Of a stretch of DNA of 64,000 nucleotides, positions 16,123-26,327 are shown in pieces. A program made the translations under genes and the position numbers. The DNA is taken from assembly GCF_014042345.1 (NCBI RefSeq), contig NZ_JACEZT010000007.1:1-64000 (forward strand), read 5' to 3'. The stretch comes from Rugamonas brunnea (lineage in GTDB: Bacteria; Pseudomonadota; Gammaproteobacteria; Burkholderiales; Burkholderiaceae_D). Within the stretch, counting starts at the first letter, position 1, and each line of letters opens with the position of its first letter. Under the pieces are notes generated by a model. That model did no database searches, was not told the origin of the DNA, and saw only the letters and a list, made by a program, of their open reading frames with translations.

Positions 16123-17742
16123 TCAGGCGGGCGTCGCGCCGAGGCGGTATTGCGGGCCGCGCGCCGGGGGCAGGGCAGCGTGGAGCGACGCATCCTGCGC
16201 GCCCAGCTTGAAGATGCCGACCGCGCGGGCCAGGTTGGTGGCCTGTTCCTGCATGCTCTCGGCCGCCGCCGCGGCCTGTTCGACCAGCGCCGCGTTCTGC
16301 TGGGTCATGGCGTCCATCTGGCCGACGGCGCGGTTGACCTCCTCGATGCCCACGCTCTGCTCCTGGCTGGCGGCCGTGATGTCGTGCATGAAGTCGGCCA
16401 CCTGCCGCACGGCCGAGACGATGCGCTCCATGGTTTCGCCGGCCGAGTCCACCAGTTTGCCGCCCGCGTCCACCTGTTCCACCGAATTGCCGATCAGGGT
16501 CTTGATTTCCTTGGCCGCGCCGGCACTGCGCTGGGCCAGGTTGCGCACCTCGGAGGCCACCACGGCGAAGCCGCGTCCCTGCTCGCCGGCGCGCGCCGCT
16601 TCCACGGCCGCGTTCAGCGAGAGGATGTTGGTCTGGAACGCGATCGAATCGATCACGCCGATGATGTCGACGATCTGGTAGGAGCTGGCCTTGATGGTGG
16701 CCATGGTCTGCACCACGTCGGCCACGATCTGCCCGCCTTGCGCGGCCACGGCCGATGCCGACACGGCCAGCTGGTTGGCCTGCTGCGCGTGCTGGGCGTT
16801 CTGGCGCACGGTGCCCGTCAGTTCCTCCATCGAGCTGGCCGTCTGTTCCAGCGCGCTGGCCTGGGCTTCCGTGCGCGAGGACAGGTCGGCATTGCCGCTG
16901 GCGATCTCGCGCGAGGCGACCGTGATCGACTCGGTGCTGGTGCGCACCGCGCCCACGGTGGCGGCGAGGCTGTCGTTCATGCTGGCCAGTGCGCGCAGCA
17001 GCTGGCCCGTTTCATCCTGCGCACCGACGGCCACGCGCTGGGTCAGGTCGCCGCCGGCCACGCGGGTGGCCAGTTCCAGCGCCTGTTGCAGCGGGCGCGT
17101 GATGCTGCGGCTCAGGCGCAGCGCCACCACCACGGCCAGCGTCATGGCCACGGCGCAGATCAGGGTCATGATGACGGTGGCGTGCGCGCTGTCGTCCTTG
17201 AAGCGGCTGATGCCGGTACCGATCTCCTGGTTCTGCAGGGCCGCCATCCGGTCCAGGCCAGCCAGCCATTTATCCTGCAGCGGCGCCACCTGCGTGGTCA
17301 GCACCTTGAGCGCCTGGCCCGCGTTGAAGCCGGCCACGTATTCCTGCGCTTCCTTGAAGTAGGGCAGGCTGGTTTGCTCGTAGCCGTGCATCTCGTCCAC
17401 GATGGCGCGTTCGGCAGGATTCAGGCCCAGCGCCGCCAGCTTGGCTTCATTGTCGCGGTAGCGCTGCTGTTCGATGCCGATGTTGGCCATCTCCTTTTGC
17501 ATCTGATTGAGGTCGGCCGTGGCGCCGATGTTGCGCGCGGCCAGACCCTGATGGAACAGGTTCTGGCGCATGGCGGCCACCAGTGCGGACTTGGCGTTGC
17601 TTTGATCGACCGAGCGCGTCAGGCTGGCGCCGGCCTGGCGCGAGGCCAGCGCGGCGATGGTGGTCATGCCGGCCATCAGCACCAGCATCAGGCCGAAGCC
17701 CAGCATCAGGCGGTAGCCGATCTTGATATCGTTGAGCTTCAT
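16123..17742 (-). CDS. Methyl-accepting chemotaxis protein
   Basis: The 539-residue transmembrane chemoreceptor has a first membrane helix at residues 10-32 (GYRLMLGFGLMLVLMAG), a periplasmic four-helix ligand domain to about 185, a second helix near 190-210 (VIMTLICAVAMTLAVVVALR), then HAMP. The C-terminal signalling domain carries the invariant hairpin tip SIAFQTNILSLNAAVEAARA and the adaptation region with SSRTEAQASALEQTA. There is no C-terminal receptor pentapeptide for CheR/CheB. It lies alone downstream of the sugar ABC operon in the same direction (166-base gap), so it could be expressed with it. The ligand is unknown. Confidence 0.95.
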   Translation of the reverse strand: MKLNDIKIGYRLMLGFGLMLVLMAGMTTIAALASRQAGASLTRSVDQSNAKSALVAAMRQNLFHQGLAARNIGATADLNQMQKEMANIGIEQQRYRDNEAKLAALGLNPAERAIVDEMHGYEQTSLPYFKEAQEYVAGFNAGQALKVLTTQVAPLQDKWLAGLDRMAALQNQEIGTGISRFKDDSAHATVIMTLICAVAMTLAVVVALRLSRSITRPLQQALELATRVAGGDLTQRVAVGAQDETGQLLRALASMNDSLAATVGAVRTSTESITVASREIASGNADLSSRTEAQASALEQTASSMEELTGTVRQNAQHAQQANQLAVSASAVAAQGGQIVADVVQTMATIKASSYQIVDIIGVIDSIAFQTNILSLNAAVEAARAGEQGRGFAVVASEVRNLAQRSAGAAKEIKTLIGNSVEQVDAGGKLVDSAGETMERIVSAVRQVADFMHDITAASQEQSVGIEEVNRAVGQMDAMTQQNAALVEQAAAAAESMQEQATNLARAVGIFKLGAQDASLHAALPPARGPQYRLGATPA

Positions 17743-17852
17743 GTCTAGTCTCCATGACGCCGGTCGTGGCCCGCGTCTTTTTATGGGGGCGGCGAATTCG
17801 GGTGCGGCTGCTCCCCGCGCTGCCGCGGCCAGGGAAATCGGGGAGGGGAACT

Positions 17853-17875
17853 GGCCGCCGCAGGAAGCGGCGGCC
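17853..17875. repeat. Perfect GC hairpin downstream of sugar ABC operon
   Basis: GGCCGCCGC (17853-17861) and GCGGCGGCC (17867-17875) form a 9-bp stem with a 5-base loop, 34 bases past the ATPase stop on the minus strand. No T-run follows on that strand, so it may be a processing or stability hairpin or a weak terminator rather than a classic one. Confidence 0.5.
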
Positions 17876-17908
17876 GTGGTGGGCTAATTGGCGTGCTGAC
17901 TGGGGTGT

Positions 17909-19039
<1,131 letters not shown>

Positions 19040-19089
19040 GCTGATGTCTCCTGAAGGCGCCGGCCACGATGCCGGCGCCGAATTGTGTA

Positions 19090-19968
19090 TTAGCCCTTGA
19101 CCGCGCCGGCCGTCAGGCCACGCACGAAGTATTTGCCCGCCACCATGTACAGCACCAGCGTCGGCAGCGCGGCGATGATGGCGGCGGCCATGTTGACGTT
19201 GTACTCGGTCACGCCGGTGGAGGTGTTGACCAGGTTGTTCAGCGCCACCGTCACTGGCTGCGCGTCCGAACCGCCGAACACCACGCCGAACAGGAAGTCG
19301 TTCCAGATCTGCGTGAACTGCCAGATGAAGCAGACCATGAAGATGGGCAGCGACAGCGGGAAGATGATGCGGCGGTAGATGGTGAAGAAGCCGGCGCCGT
19401 CGATGCGGGCCGCGTTCACCAGTTCATCGGGCACCGACACGTAGTAGTTGCGGAAGAACAGGGTGGTGAAGGCGATGCCGTAGATGATGTGCACCAGCAC
19501 CAGGCCGGTGGTGGTGTTGGCCAGCTCGGCCAGACCCAGCAGGCGCGCCATCGGCAGGATCACCACCTGGAACGGGATGAAGCAACCGACCATCAGGGCG
19601 GTGAACACCACGTTCGAACCACGGAAGCGCCAGTGCGCCAGCACGTAGCCGTTCAGGGAGCCGATCAGGCTGGAGATCAACACGGCCGGGATCACCATGC
19701 GCACCGAGTTCCAGAAGTACGGTTGCAGGCCGCCGCAGCTCACGCCGGTGCAGGCGCTGTCCCAGGCCTTGCCCCAGGCCGCGGTGGTCGGATGCAGCGG
19801 GAAGGCCAGCAGGTTGCCCGAGCGGATCTGGTCCAGCGTCTTGAACGAGGTGGTCAGCATCACGTACAGCGGCGCCAGGTAATACAGGGCCACCAGCACC
19901 AGCAGGGTGTAGATGGCGATGCGGCCGACCGTCACGCGGCCGCCGTCGATGTTCAGATTAGCGTCCAT
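19090..19968 (-). CDS. Carbohydrate ABC transporter permease (MalG type)
   Basis: The 292-residue inner-membrane permease has six predicted membrane helices and the EAA-like cytoplasmic loop near DELVNAARIDGAGFFTIYRR, which docks on the ATPase. The N-terminus, DGGRVTVGRIAIYTLLVLVAL, is typical of the MalG/GtsC half. A periplasmic insertion of about 45 residues between helices 1 and 2 contains CTGVSCGG. It overlaps the partner permease gene by 11 bases, implying coupled translation and a 1:1 complex. Confidence 0.94.
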   Translation of the reverse strand: MDANLNIDGGRVTVGRIAIYTLLVLVALYYLAPLYVMLTTSFKTLDQIRSGNLLAFPLHPTTAAWGKAWDSACTGVSCGGLQPYFWNSVRMVIPAVLISSLIGSLNGYVLAHWRFRGSNVVFTALMVGCFIPFQVVILPMARLLGLAELANTTTGLVLVHIIYGIAFTTLFFRNYYVSVPDELVNAARIDGAGFFTIYRRIIFPLSLPIFMVCFIWQFTQIWNDFLFGVVFGGSDAQPVTVALNNLVNTSTGVTEYNVNMAAAIIAALPTLVLYMVAGKYFVRGLTAGAVKG

Positions 19969-20911
19969 TGCGCGCTCCTTTGGTTTCCATGTACATCAGC
20001 GGCACCAGCACGGCCAGCACCGTGGCCAGCATCATCATGGCCGACGCCGCGCCCAGGCCCAGCTGGCCGCGGGTGAACGAGAACTGGTACATGAAGATGG
20101 CCGGCACGTCCGAGGAGGTGCCGGGACCGCCGGCGGTCAGCGCCATCACCAGGTCGAAGCTCTTGATGGCGATGTGCGCGAGCACCAGCAGCACGCTGAA
20201 AAAGACCGGACGCAAGGAGGGGATGACAATACGCCGGTAAATCGTGGGCAGGCTGGCGCCATCGACCATGGCGGCCTTGATGATGGCGTCGTCGACGCCG
20301 CGCAAACCCGCCAGGAACAGGGCCATGACGAAACCGGACGATTGCCATACGCCGGCGATCACCACGGTGTAGATCGACATGTCGGAATTGACCAGCCAGT
20401 CGAAGGTGAAGTTGGCGAAGCCCCAGTCGTGCATCATCTTCTCCAGACCGAGGCCCGGGTTGAGGATCCACTTCCAGGCCGCGCCGGTGACGATGAACGA
20501 CAGCGCCATCGGGTACAGGTAGATGGCGCGCAGCGCGCCTTCGTGGCGGATGCGCTGGTCCAGCAGGATGGCCAGCGTCAGGCCGATGGCCAGGCAGACC
20601 AGGATGAACAGGCCGCCGAAGATGCCGAGATTGGCGGCGGCGGTCCACCAGCGGTCGATCTCGAACAGGTTGGCATACTGGCCGAAGCCGGCATACTCGT
20701 AATTGGGCATCATGTGCGAGTCGGTCAGCGACAGCCAGGCCGTCAGGCCGATGAAGCCGTACACGAACACGAGCGAGGCGATGATGGTGGGCGACAGCAC
20801 CAGGCGTGGCAGCCAGGTGTCGGCCAGGCCGGCGAAGCGGCTGGCGCGGGCCGGGGCGCGGGCCGCGCTGGCGGCGGCCGGGCTGGCCGGGGTTGCGGTT
20901 GTAGCGGACAT
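19958..20911 (-). CDS. Sugar ABC transporter permease (MalF type)
   Basis: The 317-residue permease half has six to seven predicted membrane helices after an Ala-rich cytoplasmic N-terminus of about 30 residues. The coupling-loop motif is visible in DDAIIKAAMVDGASLPTIYRR. It forms the heterodimeric channel with the protein encoded at 19090-19968. The gap to the upstream binding-protein gene is 176 bases and contains a strong hairpin, which fits the lower level of permease compared with binding protein usual in such operons. Confidence 0.94.
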   Translation of the reverse strand: MSATTATPASPAAASAARAPARASRFAGLADTWLPRLVLSPTIIASLVFVYGFIGLTAWLSLTDSHMMPNYEYAGFGQYANLFEIDRWWTAAANLGIFGGLFILVCLAIGLTLAILLDQRIRHEGALRAIYLYPMALSFIVTGAAWKWILNPGLGLEKMMHDWGFANFTFDWLVNSDMSIYTVVIAGVWQSSGFVMALFLAGLRGVDDAIIKAAMVDGASLPTIYRRIVIPSLRPVFFSVLLVLAHIAIKSFDLVMALTAGGPGTSSDVPAIFMYQFSFTRGQLGLGAASAMMMLATVLAVLVPLMYMETKGARNGR

Positions 20912-20942
20912 GGGGTTCTCCAGGGCGAGGGGGGCGGCCGGC

Positions 20943-20968
20943 CCGCGCTCCAGGGGGCGGGAGCGCGG
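20943..20968 (-). promoter_or_regulatory. Hairpin between binding-protein and permease genes
   Basis: CCGCGCTCC (20943-20951) and GGAGCGCGG (20960-20968) form a 9-bp GC stem with an 8-base loop. It lies in the 176-base gap after the binding-protein stop on the minus strand. Similar hairpins protect the 5' part of sugar ABC transcripts and reduce read-through to the permeases; that role here is inference. Confidence 0.45.
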
Positions 20969-21087
20969 CGGCCGCGGCCTCTGCGCGCGGACGGCGGTCC
21001 GCGCGACAGCGTTACAGCGTTACTGCTAGGGTTACAGCCTTAGTACAGGCCTGGTGACGGCCTGATTGCAGCCTTGCTTCAGCGTTC

Positions 21088-22338
21088 TTACTTCGTCTTG
21101 GCAGCCTTGGCCAGCGCTTGCACGGCGGCCTGCGGCGTCATCGACGAGTTCATGAACTTGGCGATCACGTCCTGGATCGCGCCGGCCTTGGCCGAGTCGA
21201 TCGCCATGCCGTGGGCCATGGAAGGCTCCAGGGTGCCGGCCTTGCTGCTGGCGGCCATGTCGTCCATCGAGCGGGTCGCGCAGGCGTCGAACTTGGCGCG
21301 CGAGACGCCGGAGCGGACCGGGATCGAACCCTTGTTCAGGTTGAACACTTCCTGGAACTCGGGGCTCATCACGGCGTTGGCCAGGGTCAGCTGGGCCTTC
21401 TGTTCCTCGGCGCTCTTGACCTTGAACATGGCCAGCGAGTCGATGTTGAAGGTGTACGACTTCTCGGTGCCCGGTGCGGGCAGGCACAGGAAGTCCTTGC
21501 CCGGCACCTTGCCGGCGGCCGTGAATTCGCCCTTGGCCCAGTCGCCCATGAACTGCATGCCGGCCTTGCCGTTGATGACCATGGCGGTGGCCAGGTTCCA
21601 GTCGCGGCCGGCGGCGTCCTTGTCGATGTAGGTCTTGATCTTGCCCAGCGTTTCAAACGACTTGACCATGGTGGGGCTGGTCAGCGCGGCCTGGTCCAGC
21701 TTGACCAGCGCCTTGTCGTAGAACGCGGCGCCGCCCACGCCCAGCACCACGGACTCGAACACGGTGGCGTCCTGCCATGGCTGGCCACCGTGGGCCACGG
21801 CCACCATGCCGGCAGCCTTGATCTTGTCGGCGGCGGCGAAGAATTCATCGAAGTTGGTCGGGGCCTTGGCGCCGGCCTTGGCCAGCACGGCCGGGTTGAC
21901 CCACAGCCAGTTCACGCGGTGCACGTTGACCGGCACGGCGACATAATGACCCTGGTACTTCATCACCTTGGTGACGACGGACGGCAGCAGGCTTTCCCAC
22001 TTGCCTTCGGTGGCGGCCGCGTCGATGTTGGCCAGCACGCCTTCCTGGCCCCATTCCTGGATCGATGGGCCCTTGATCTGGGCGGCGGTTGGAGCGCTGC
22101 CGGCGATCACGCGTGCCTTCAGGGCGGTGGTGGCGTTTTCGCCCGCGCCACCGGCCACGGCGAAGTCTTTCCACGCCACGCCTTTGGCTTCCATCATCTT
22201 CTTCAGTTCGGCGATCGATTTGGCTTCGCCACCGGAAGTCCAGTAGTGCAGCACTTCGACCTGGGGTGCAGCCATGGCGGCGGAGGCGGCGACGGCGGAC
22301 AGCAGCAGGGCGGCTTGAACGAGAGGTTTGAGGGTCAT
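21088..22338 (-). CDS. Sugar ABC transporter substrate-binding protein
   Basis: The 416-residue periplasmic family-1 solute-binding protein captures a sugar for the permeases encoded next in the operon. It starts with a cleavable signal peptide (LVQAALLLSAVAASAAMAAP) without a lipobox cysteine. Family blocks such as VLHYWTSGGEAKS, MGDWAKGEF, FNIDSLAMF and NKGSIPVRSGV are present and fit the GtsA/glucose-mannose-type group. A clear paralogue (24268-25515) stands in the divergent operon. It follows the porin gene by 144 bases. The exact sugar is not determined by the sequence. Confidence 0.94.
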   Translation of the reverse strand: MTLKPLVQAALLLSAVAASAAMAAPQVEVLHYWTSGGEAKSIAELKKMMEAKGVAWKDFAVAGGAGENATTALKARVIAGSAPTAAQIKGPSIQEWGQEGVLANIDAAATEGKWESLLPSVVTKVMKYQGHYVAVPVNVHRVNWLWVNPAVLAKAGAKAPTNFDEFFAAADKIKAAGMVAVAHGGQPWQDATVFESVVLGVGGAAFYDKALVKLDQAALTSPTMVKSFETLGKIKTYIDKDAAGRDWNLATAMVINGKAGMQFMGDWAKGEFTAAGKVPGKDFLCLPAPGTEKSYTFNIDSLAMFKVKSAEEQKAQLTLANAVMSPEFQEVFNLNKGSIPVRSGVSRAKFDACATRSMDDMAASSKAGTLEPSMAHGMAIDSAKAGAIQDVIAKFMNSSMTPQAAVQALAKAAKTK

Positions 22339-22395
22339 GTTATATGTCTCCGTATGTGGATTGATGTAACTTTATTAATCTATCACGATTGCGCG

Positions 22396-22424
22396 CCGGC
22401 ACCTGAAACTTGGTTGGGTGCCGG
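22396..22424 (-). promoter_or_regulatory. Hairpin between porin and binding-protein genes
   Basis: CCGGCACC (22396-22403) and GGTGCCGG (22417-22424) form an 8-bp stem with a 13-base loop between the porin stop and the binding-protein start on the minus strand. No T-run follows. It may attenuate or stabilise the transcript; a new promoter for the binding protein in this gap cannot be excluded. Confidence 0.4.
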
Positions 22425-22482
22425 ACGCGCGGCTTAGGCTACGGGTAAAGCGGGGTATCGGACGGGCGCAATGCCGGATCGA

Positions 22483-23751
22483 TTACCACCAGGCTTCCAT
22501 CTGCAGGCCGATCGAGGAACCGCTGGTGCCGTTGCCGTACACGGGGCCGGAATTGTTGGCCGCGTTGACCATGGCCGTCGCTTCCTTGTTCCACTTGCCG
22601 TACGTGAAGTAGGCGCGCAGTTCAGGACGCTGCCAGAAGCCTTCGCCCACGGTGATGGTCGGGGCGATGGTCAGCTTGGTCAGGCGCGCCGTCTCGCCGG
22701 TGGTGCCCGACTTCAGGCCCGTCACGCCCAGTTCGGCCTGCAGCTTGAAGTTTTGCGCGAAGGCGTACACGGGGCGGATACCGGCCGTGGTCCAGGTGGT
22801 GCTGCCGTTGGCGTCCGATTTGTCCTTCTGCCACAGGGCCACCATTTCGGCGCTGAACTGCTTGGTTGGCTGGATCCACAGGTCGTCGAACACGCGCACC
22901 CGGGTCACGTCGGAACCGAGCGTGGTGCTGCCCGAGGAACCGATACGGGCGCAGCAAGGACCGCCGATGCCGGTGCCGGGGCCGACGCCGTACTGCACGC
23001 CGAAGGTGTTGCCGCCGCCGAAGGTGCCGGCTTGCTTGTGGAACAGCGAGGCGTTCCAGCCGTTGTGGTCCTGCGTGCCCTTGCCCTGGGCCGTGATGAT
23101 GGTCACAGCCGCGTCCAGCGTGCCGCCGGCGTTGACCGGCAGGCCTTCGTACACCAGGTTCTGGCGGATCGCGGCCGGGGTGTTGACGACGGTCGACAGG
23201 TTAGGGTCGTACTGGTTCTGGTCGTTATCCTTGAACACGGCGTAGCTGATCTTGCCCGGGCCCAGGTTGATCTTGTCCAGACCACCGCCGGTGCCGTTCA
23301 TGTTGATGAACTGCATGTCCAGCATGTGGATGTCAGGACGGTAGTAGTAACGCTTGCCGACCCAGACCGTGCCGCCGTTCATGAACGGCAGGTTGCGCGC
23401 TTCCACATAGGCCTTGGCCATGTTCAGCGGGGCGTTGCCGAAGTCGGAGCTGTTCTTGTAGGCGTCGACCCACAGGGTGCCGACGAAGCTGGCGCCGTTT
23501 TCGGACTTGGCCAGTTCGTGGGTGTAACCGAATTCGGTGTAGCTGTCGCACTCGTTACCCAGGCGATAGCTTTGGGTGGGGCCGCCCAGGCCGAAGCAGC
23601 TTTGCGGGCCGTGGGTCGAGCTGGCGCCGGAACCGGCGCGCAGGTAACCGTGGAAGCCCTCCGTATCGTTGAAGGCGTCGGCGTGGGCGACGCCGCTGGC
23701 CAGGGCCAGGGCCAGCATGGCCGGGAGGGTTTTCAGGACGGTATGTTTCAT
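22483..23751 (-). CDS. LamB-type carbohydrate porin (maltoporin family)
   Basis: The 422-residue outer-membrane sugar porin starts at the ATG at 23751, preceded by AGAGGAG; it has a signal peptide (TLPAMLALALASGVAHA) and then EGFHGYLRAGSG, the typical N-terminus of mature LamB proteins. Further LamB hallmarks are YRLGNECDSYTEFGY, TVWVGKRYYYRPDIHMLD and the C-terminal GLQMEAWW. It is predicted to be an 18-strand trimeric barrel that lets oligosaccharides or hexoses into the periplasm. It is first in the uptake operon, ahead of the binding protein; in many such loci the porin comes last. Confidence 0.92.
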   Translation of the reverse strand: MKHTVLKTLPAMLALALASGVAHADAFNDTEGFHGYLRAGSGASSTHGPQSCFGLGGPTQSYRLGNECDSYTEFGYTHELAKSENGASFVGTLWVDAYKNSSDFGNAPLNMAKAYVEARNLPFMNGGTVWVGKRYYYRPDIHMLDMQFINMNGTGGGLDKINLGPGKISYAVFKDNDQNQYDPNLSTVVNTPAAIRQNLVYEGLPVNAGGTLDAAVTIITAQGKGTQDHNGWNASLFHKQAGTFGGGNTFGVQYGVGPGTGIGGPCCARIGSSGSTTLGSDVTRVRVFDDLWIQPTKQFSAEMVALWQKDKSDANGSTTWTTAGIRPVYAFAQNFKLQAELGVTGLKSGTTGETARLTKLTIAPTITVGEGFWQRPELRAYFTYGKWNKEATAMVNAANNSGPVYGNGTSGSSIGLQMEAWW

Positions 23752-24267
23752 TACGACAGTCTCCTCTTTGGTTGTCAGTGCGGACCCGGATGCGTCGGCA
23801 TTTCTGCCGCGGTATCTCTCGTTCCATGCCGGCGTATCTGCCACACTTGTGTTGCTGTTGCGGTGGATGTTGTAGTTTTTTGCTACGGCAAGTGCACAGT
23901 AACATCGGCCCTTTTGTGATGCTACTCAGACACTTTTCCTATTTTGAAATAATGTTAAGTGTTTGATTTTGTTGGGTTTGTTGAGTTTTGAGTGGCTGGC
24001 GATGCTTACATTTCTTTACAATGGCCGGCGGCGTGCGGCGGCCATTCCGGCTGGCGTGGCGGGCGTGGCGGCGCGCCGGGCGGTGCGCGTGCCGCTGCAA
24101 CAAAACGCAACAATTCCATACGCTTTCTTGCAAAATGCTGAACATGCTTACCAACGTTTGTTGCGCGAGTTAAGGTATAGTCTCAGCGGCAACATGGCAT
24201 CCCTGTTGCCGGAACAAAGAAGAACAGGGCCATCCGAGGAGGTGGACCGTCGCTGGAGTGAGGAGAC
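23752..24267. other. Divergent intergenic region between porin operon and sensor operon
   Basis: This 516-base stretch has no convincing gene. The part near 23870-24010 is A+T-rich and probably holds the promoter of the porin operon. An inverted repeat AATGGCCG (24020-24027) / CGGCCATT (24039-24046) lies in its middle. I could not fix a -35/-10 pair with good spacing for either direction, which would fit control by an activator such as the adjacent OmpR-type regulator. Confidence 0.5.
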
Positions 24268-25515
24268 ATGGTGAAAACGCTGCGCCGGCTGCTGCCGCTG
24301 GTGTGCCTGGCCGCATGGGGCGCCGCGCAGGCAGATGGCTTGCAAGTGCTGCATTGGTGGAAATCGGCCAGCGAACGCAAGGCCGTCGACCTCGTGGCCG
24401 CCCGCCTCAACGACGAGGGCATCGCCTGGCGCGACGGCATGATCCCCAACGGTTCCGGCGTGGGCGCCGGCATCGTGCTGCGCAGCCGCATGCTGGCCAA
24501 GGACGCACCGGAAGTGGCGCAGGTGAACGGCATCGTGATCCGCGACTGGGCCCGGCTCGGCCTGCTGCTGGACCTGGACGCCGTGGCCGCCGCCGGCAAG
24601 TGGGACAAGCTGCTGCAGCCGACCGTGGCGGCCGCCATCCAGTCCGACGGCCATGTGTACGCGGCGCCGCTCGGCATCCACCGCATCAACTCCCTGTTCT
24701 ACAACCGCAAGCTGTTTAACCAGTTCAAGCTGAACCCGCCCACCACCTGGGCCGAGTTCGAGCACGTGGCTGCCGTGTTGCAGCAGGGCGGGGTGACGCC
24801 ACTGGCCCAAAGCAGCGAACCGTGGCAGGTGGCCACGCTGTTCGAGACGCTGGTGCTGTCCGAAGGTGCCGAGTTCTATCGCGCCCTGTTCCAGCGCCGC
24901 GAGCCGGCCGCCTACGCCGACCCGAAACTGGCCAGCGCGCTGACGCGCTTGCGCCACCTGAAGAAATGGATGGACCAGCCCGTGCCCGAACGCACCTGGG
25001 ACGAGGCCACCCGCGAACTGGCCGACGGCAACGCCGCCATGCTGGTGATGGGCGACTGGGCCAAGGGCGAGCTGGTCACGCGCGGCCTGGCCGTGGACGA
25101 GGGCTTCGGCTGTGCCGTGGTGCCGGGCACGGCCAACTACCACCTGTACAACATCGACACCCTGAGCATGCTGGCGACGCGCGAACCGCACCGGCCGGCG
25201 CAGGAAAAGCTGGCCGCCCTGATCATGACGCCGTCGCTGCAGAACGACTACAATCAGATCAAGGGTTCGATTCCCGTGCTGCGCAATCCCGCGCTGGCGA
25301 AAATGGACAGCTGCGCGCGCGCTTCCTACAAACTGTTTTCCAGCGGCCCCGGCGCCCAGATCCCCAGCCTGGTGCACCGCATGGCCACCGACGAGATCGT
25401 GCGCGACGCCATGGTGGCCGAGCTGCACCGCTATTTCCTCGACGACGGCGCGACCGTGGCCGATACCCAGCGCCGGCTGGCCGCCATCGCGCGCACCTAC
25501 ACCAAGACACACTAG
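24268..25515 (+). CDS. Periplasmic sugar-binding protein associated with a two-component system
   Basis: The 415-residue family-1 solute-binding protein has a signal peptide (LRRLLPLVCLAAWGAAQA). It is a paralogue of the transporter's own binding protein, sharing VLHWW, MGDWAKGE, YNIDTLSM and KGSIPV at matching positions and almost the same length. It is not in the transporter operon: 8 bases downstream begins a response-regulator gene, followed by a histidine kinase gene. The layout suggests a dedicated sensory protein that reports ligand to the kinase's periplasmic domain, as ChvE does for VirA. That role is inference. Alternatively it is a second, higher-affinity binding protein for the same permease. 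Confidence 0.9.
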   Translation: MVKTLRRLLPLVCLAAWGAAQADGLQVLHWWKSASERKAVDLVAARLNDEGIAWRDGMIPNGSGVGAGIVLRSRMLAKDAPEVAQVNGIVIRDWARLGLLLDLDAVAAAGKWDKLLQPTVAAAIQSDGHVYAAPLGIHRINSLFYNRKLFNQFKLNPPTTWAEFEHVAAVLQQGGVTPLAQSSEPWQVATLFETLVLSEGAEFYRALFQRREPAAYADPKLASALTRLRHLKKWMDQPVPERTWDEATRELADGNAAMLVMGDWAKGELVTRGLAVDEGFGCAVVPGTANYHLYNIDTLSMLATREPHRPAQEKLAALIMTPSLQNDYNQIKGSIPVLRNPALAKMDSCARASYKLFSSGPGAQIPSLVHRMATDEIVRDAMVAELHRYFLDDGATVADTQRRLAAIARTYTKTH

Positions 25516-25523
25516 GCAACACC

Positions 25524-26234
25524 ATGCGTAAGATACTGATAGTCGACGACGACCAAAAGACCCGCACCCTGCTCAAGACCTACCTGGAGAAGAACCAGTA
25601 TGACGTGGGCCTGGCCCACAACGGCGAAACCTTCACGGCCGAGTTCAACCGCTACGCCGACGAATTGTCGCTGGTGATCCTGGATGTGATGCTGCCCGAC
25701 ACGGACGGCTTCGCCCTGTGCAAGATGGTGCGGCGCCGCTCCAACGTGCCCATCATCATGCTCACGGCCAGCTCGGACGAGACGGACCGCGTGGTGGGGC
25801 TGGAACTGGGCGCCGACGATTACATCTCCAAGCCCTACAGCCCGCGTGAACTGCTGGCGCGCATCAAGGCCATCCACCGCCGCACCGGCATGGACAACGT
25901 GGCCGCGCCGCGCTTCTACCGCTTCGTCGGCTATACGCTCGATACGGTCGAACGCACCGTCACTGGCCCCAACGGCGAGCACGTGCCGCTGACGGGACTG
26001 GACTTCCAGCTGCTCAAGTATTTCGTCGAACACGCGGGCGACATCCTGGACCGCAACGTGTTGTGCGAGGAAACCCGTGGCCGCGACGCCGGCCCCATGG
26101 ACCGTTTCCTGGACGTGCAGATCAGCCGCCTGCGCCTGCGGCTGAACGACGCCGGCCGCCAGCCGCTGCTGATCAAGACAGTGCGCGGCGCCGGTTATGT
26201 GTTCTCCGCCGATGTCACCGCCAGCAATGTCTAA
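25524..26234 (+). CDS. OmpR-family response regulator
   Basis: The 236-residue regulator has a receiver domain at residues 2-120 with phospho-acceptor Asp54 (LVILDVMLPD), Thr in MLTAS and Lys in YISKPYSP. A winged-helix DNA-binding domain follows at 135-230 (VPLTGLDFQLLKYFVEHAGD and KTVRGAGYVF). It lies between a binding-protein gene and a histidine kinase gene in one operon, divergent from the porin/ABC operon, which it probably activates. It fits the GltR-like group that controls sugar uptake in pseudomonads. That comparison is by arrangement, not alignment. Confidence 0.94.
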   Translation: MRKILIVDDDQKTRTLLKTYLEKNQYDVGLAHNGETFTAEFNRYADELSLVILDVMLPDTDGFALCKMVRRRSNVPIIMLTASSDETDRVVGLELGADDYISKPYSPRELLARIKAIHRRTGMDNVAAPRFYRFVGYTLDTVERTVTGPNGEHVPLTGLDFQLLKYFVEHAGDILDRNVLCEETRGRDAGPMDRFLDVQISRLRLRLNDAGRQPLLIKTVRGAGYVFSADVTASNV

Positions 26235-26327
26235 GAAGTCACTTCAACAAGCCCATGGCGTCGTTATGGCGCCTTGCCGTGCACGCGCACTGTCTTCGTC
26301 GCCATGCCTAGCCATGGCCGTGTTGAA

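Noticed and set aside
21000..21060. Repeated GTTACAGC-like units near the end of the binding-protein gap
   Set aside because: The units are few, imperfect and irregularly spaced, so they do not support a defined repeat or binding array.
24148..25512. Long open frame on the minus strand opposite the binding-protein gene
   Set aside because: It mirrors a clear plus-strand gene in GC-rich DNA, has low-complexity His/Gln/Arg-rich translation, and has no start signal. The same holds for other long antisense frames, for example at 7907-9712, 46252-48159 and 48218-50431.
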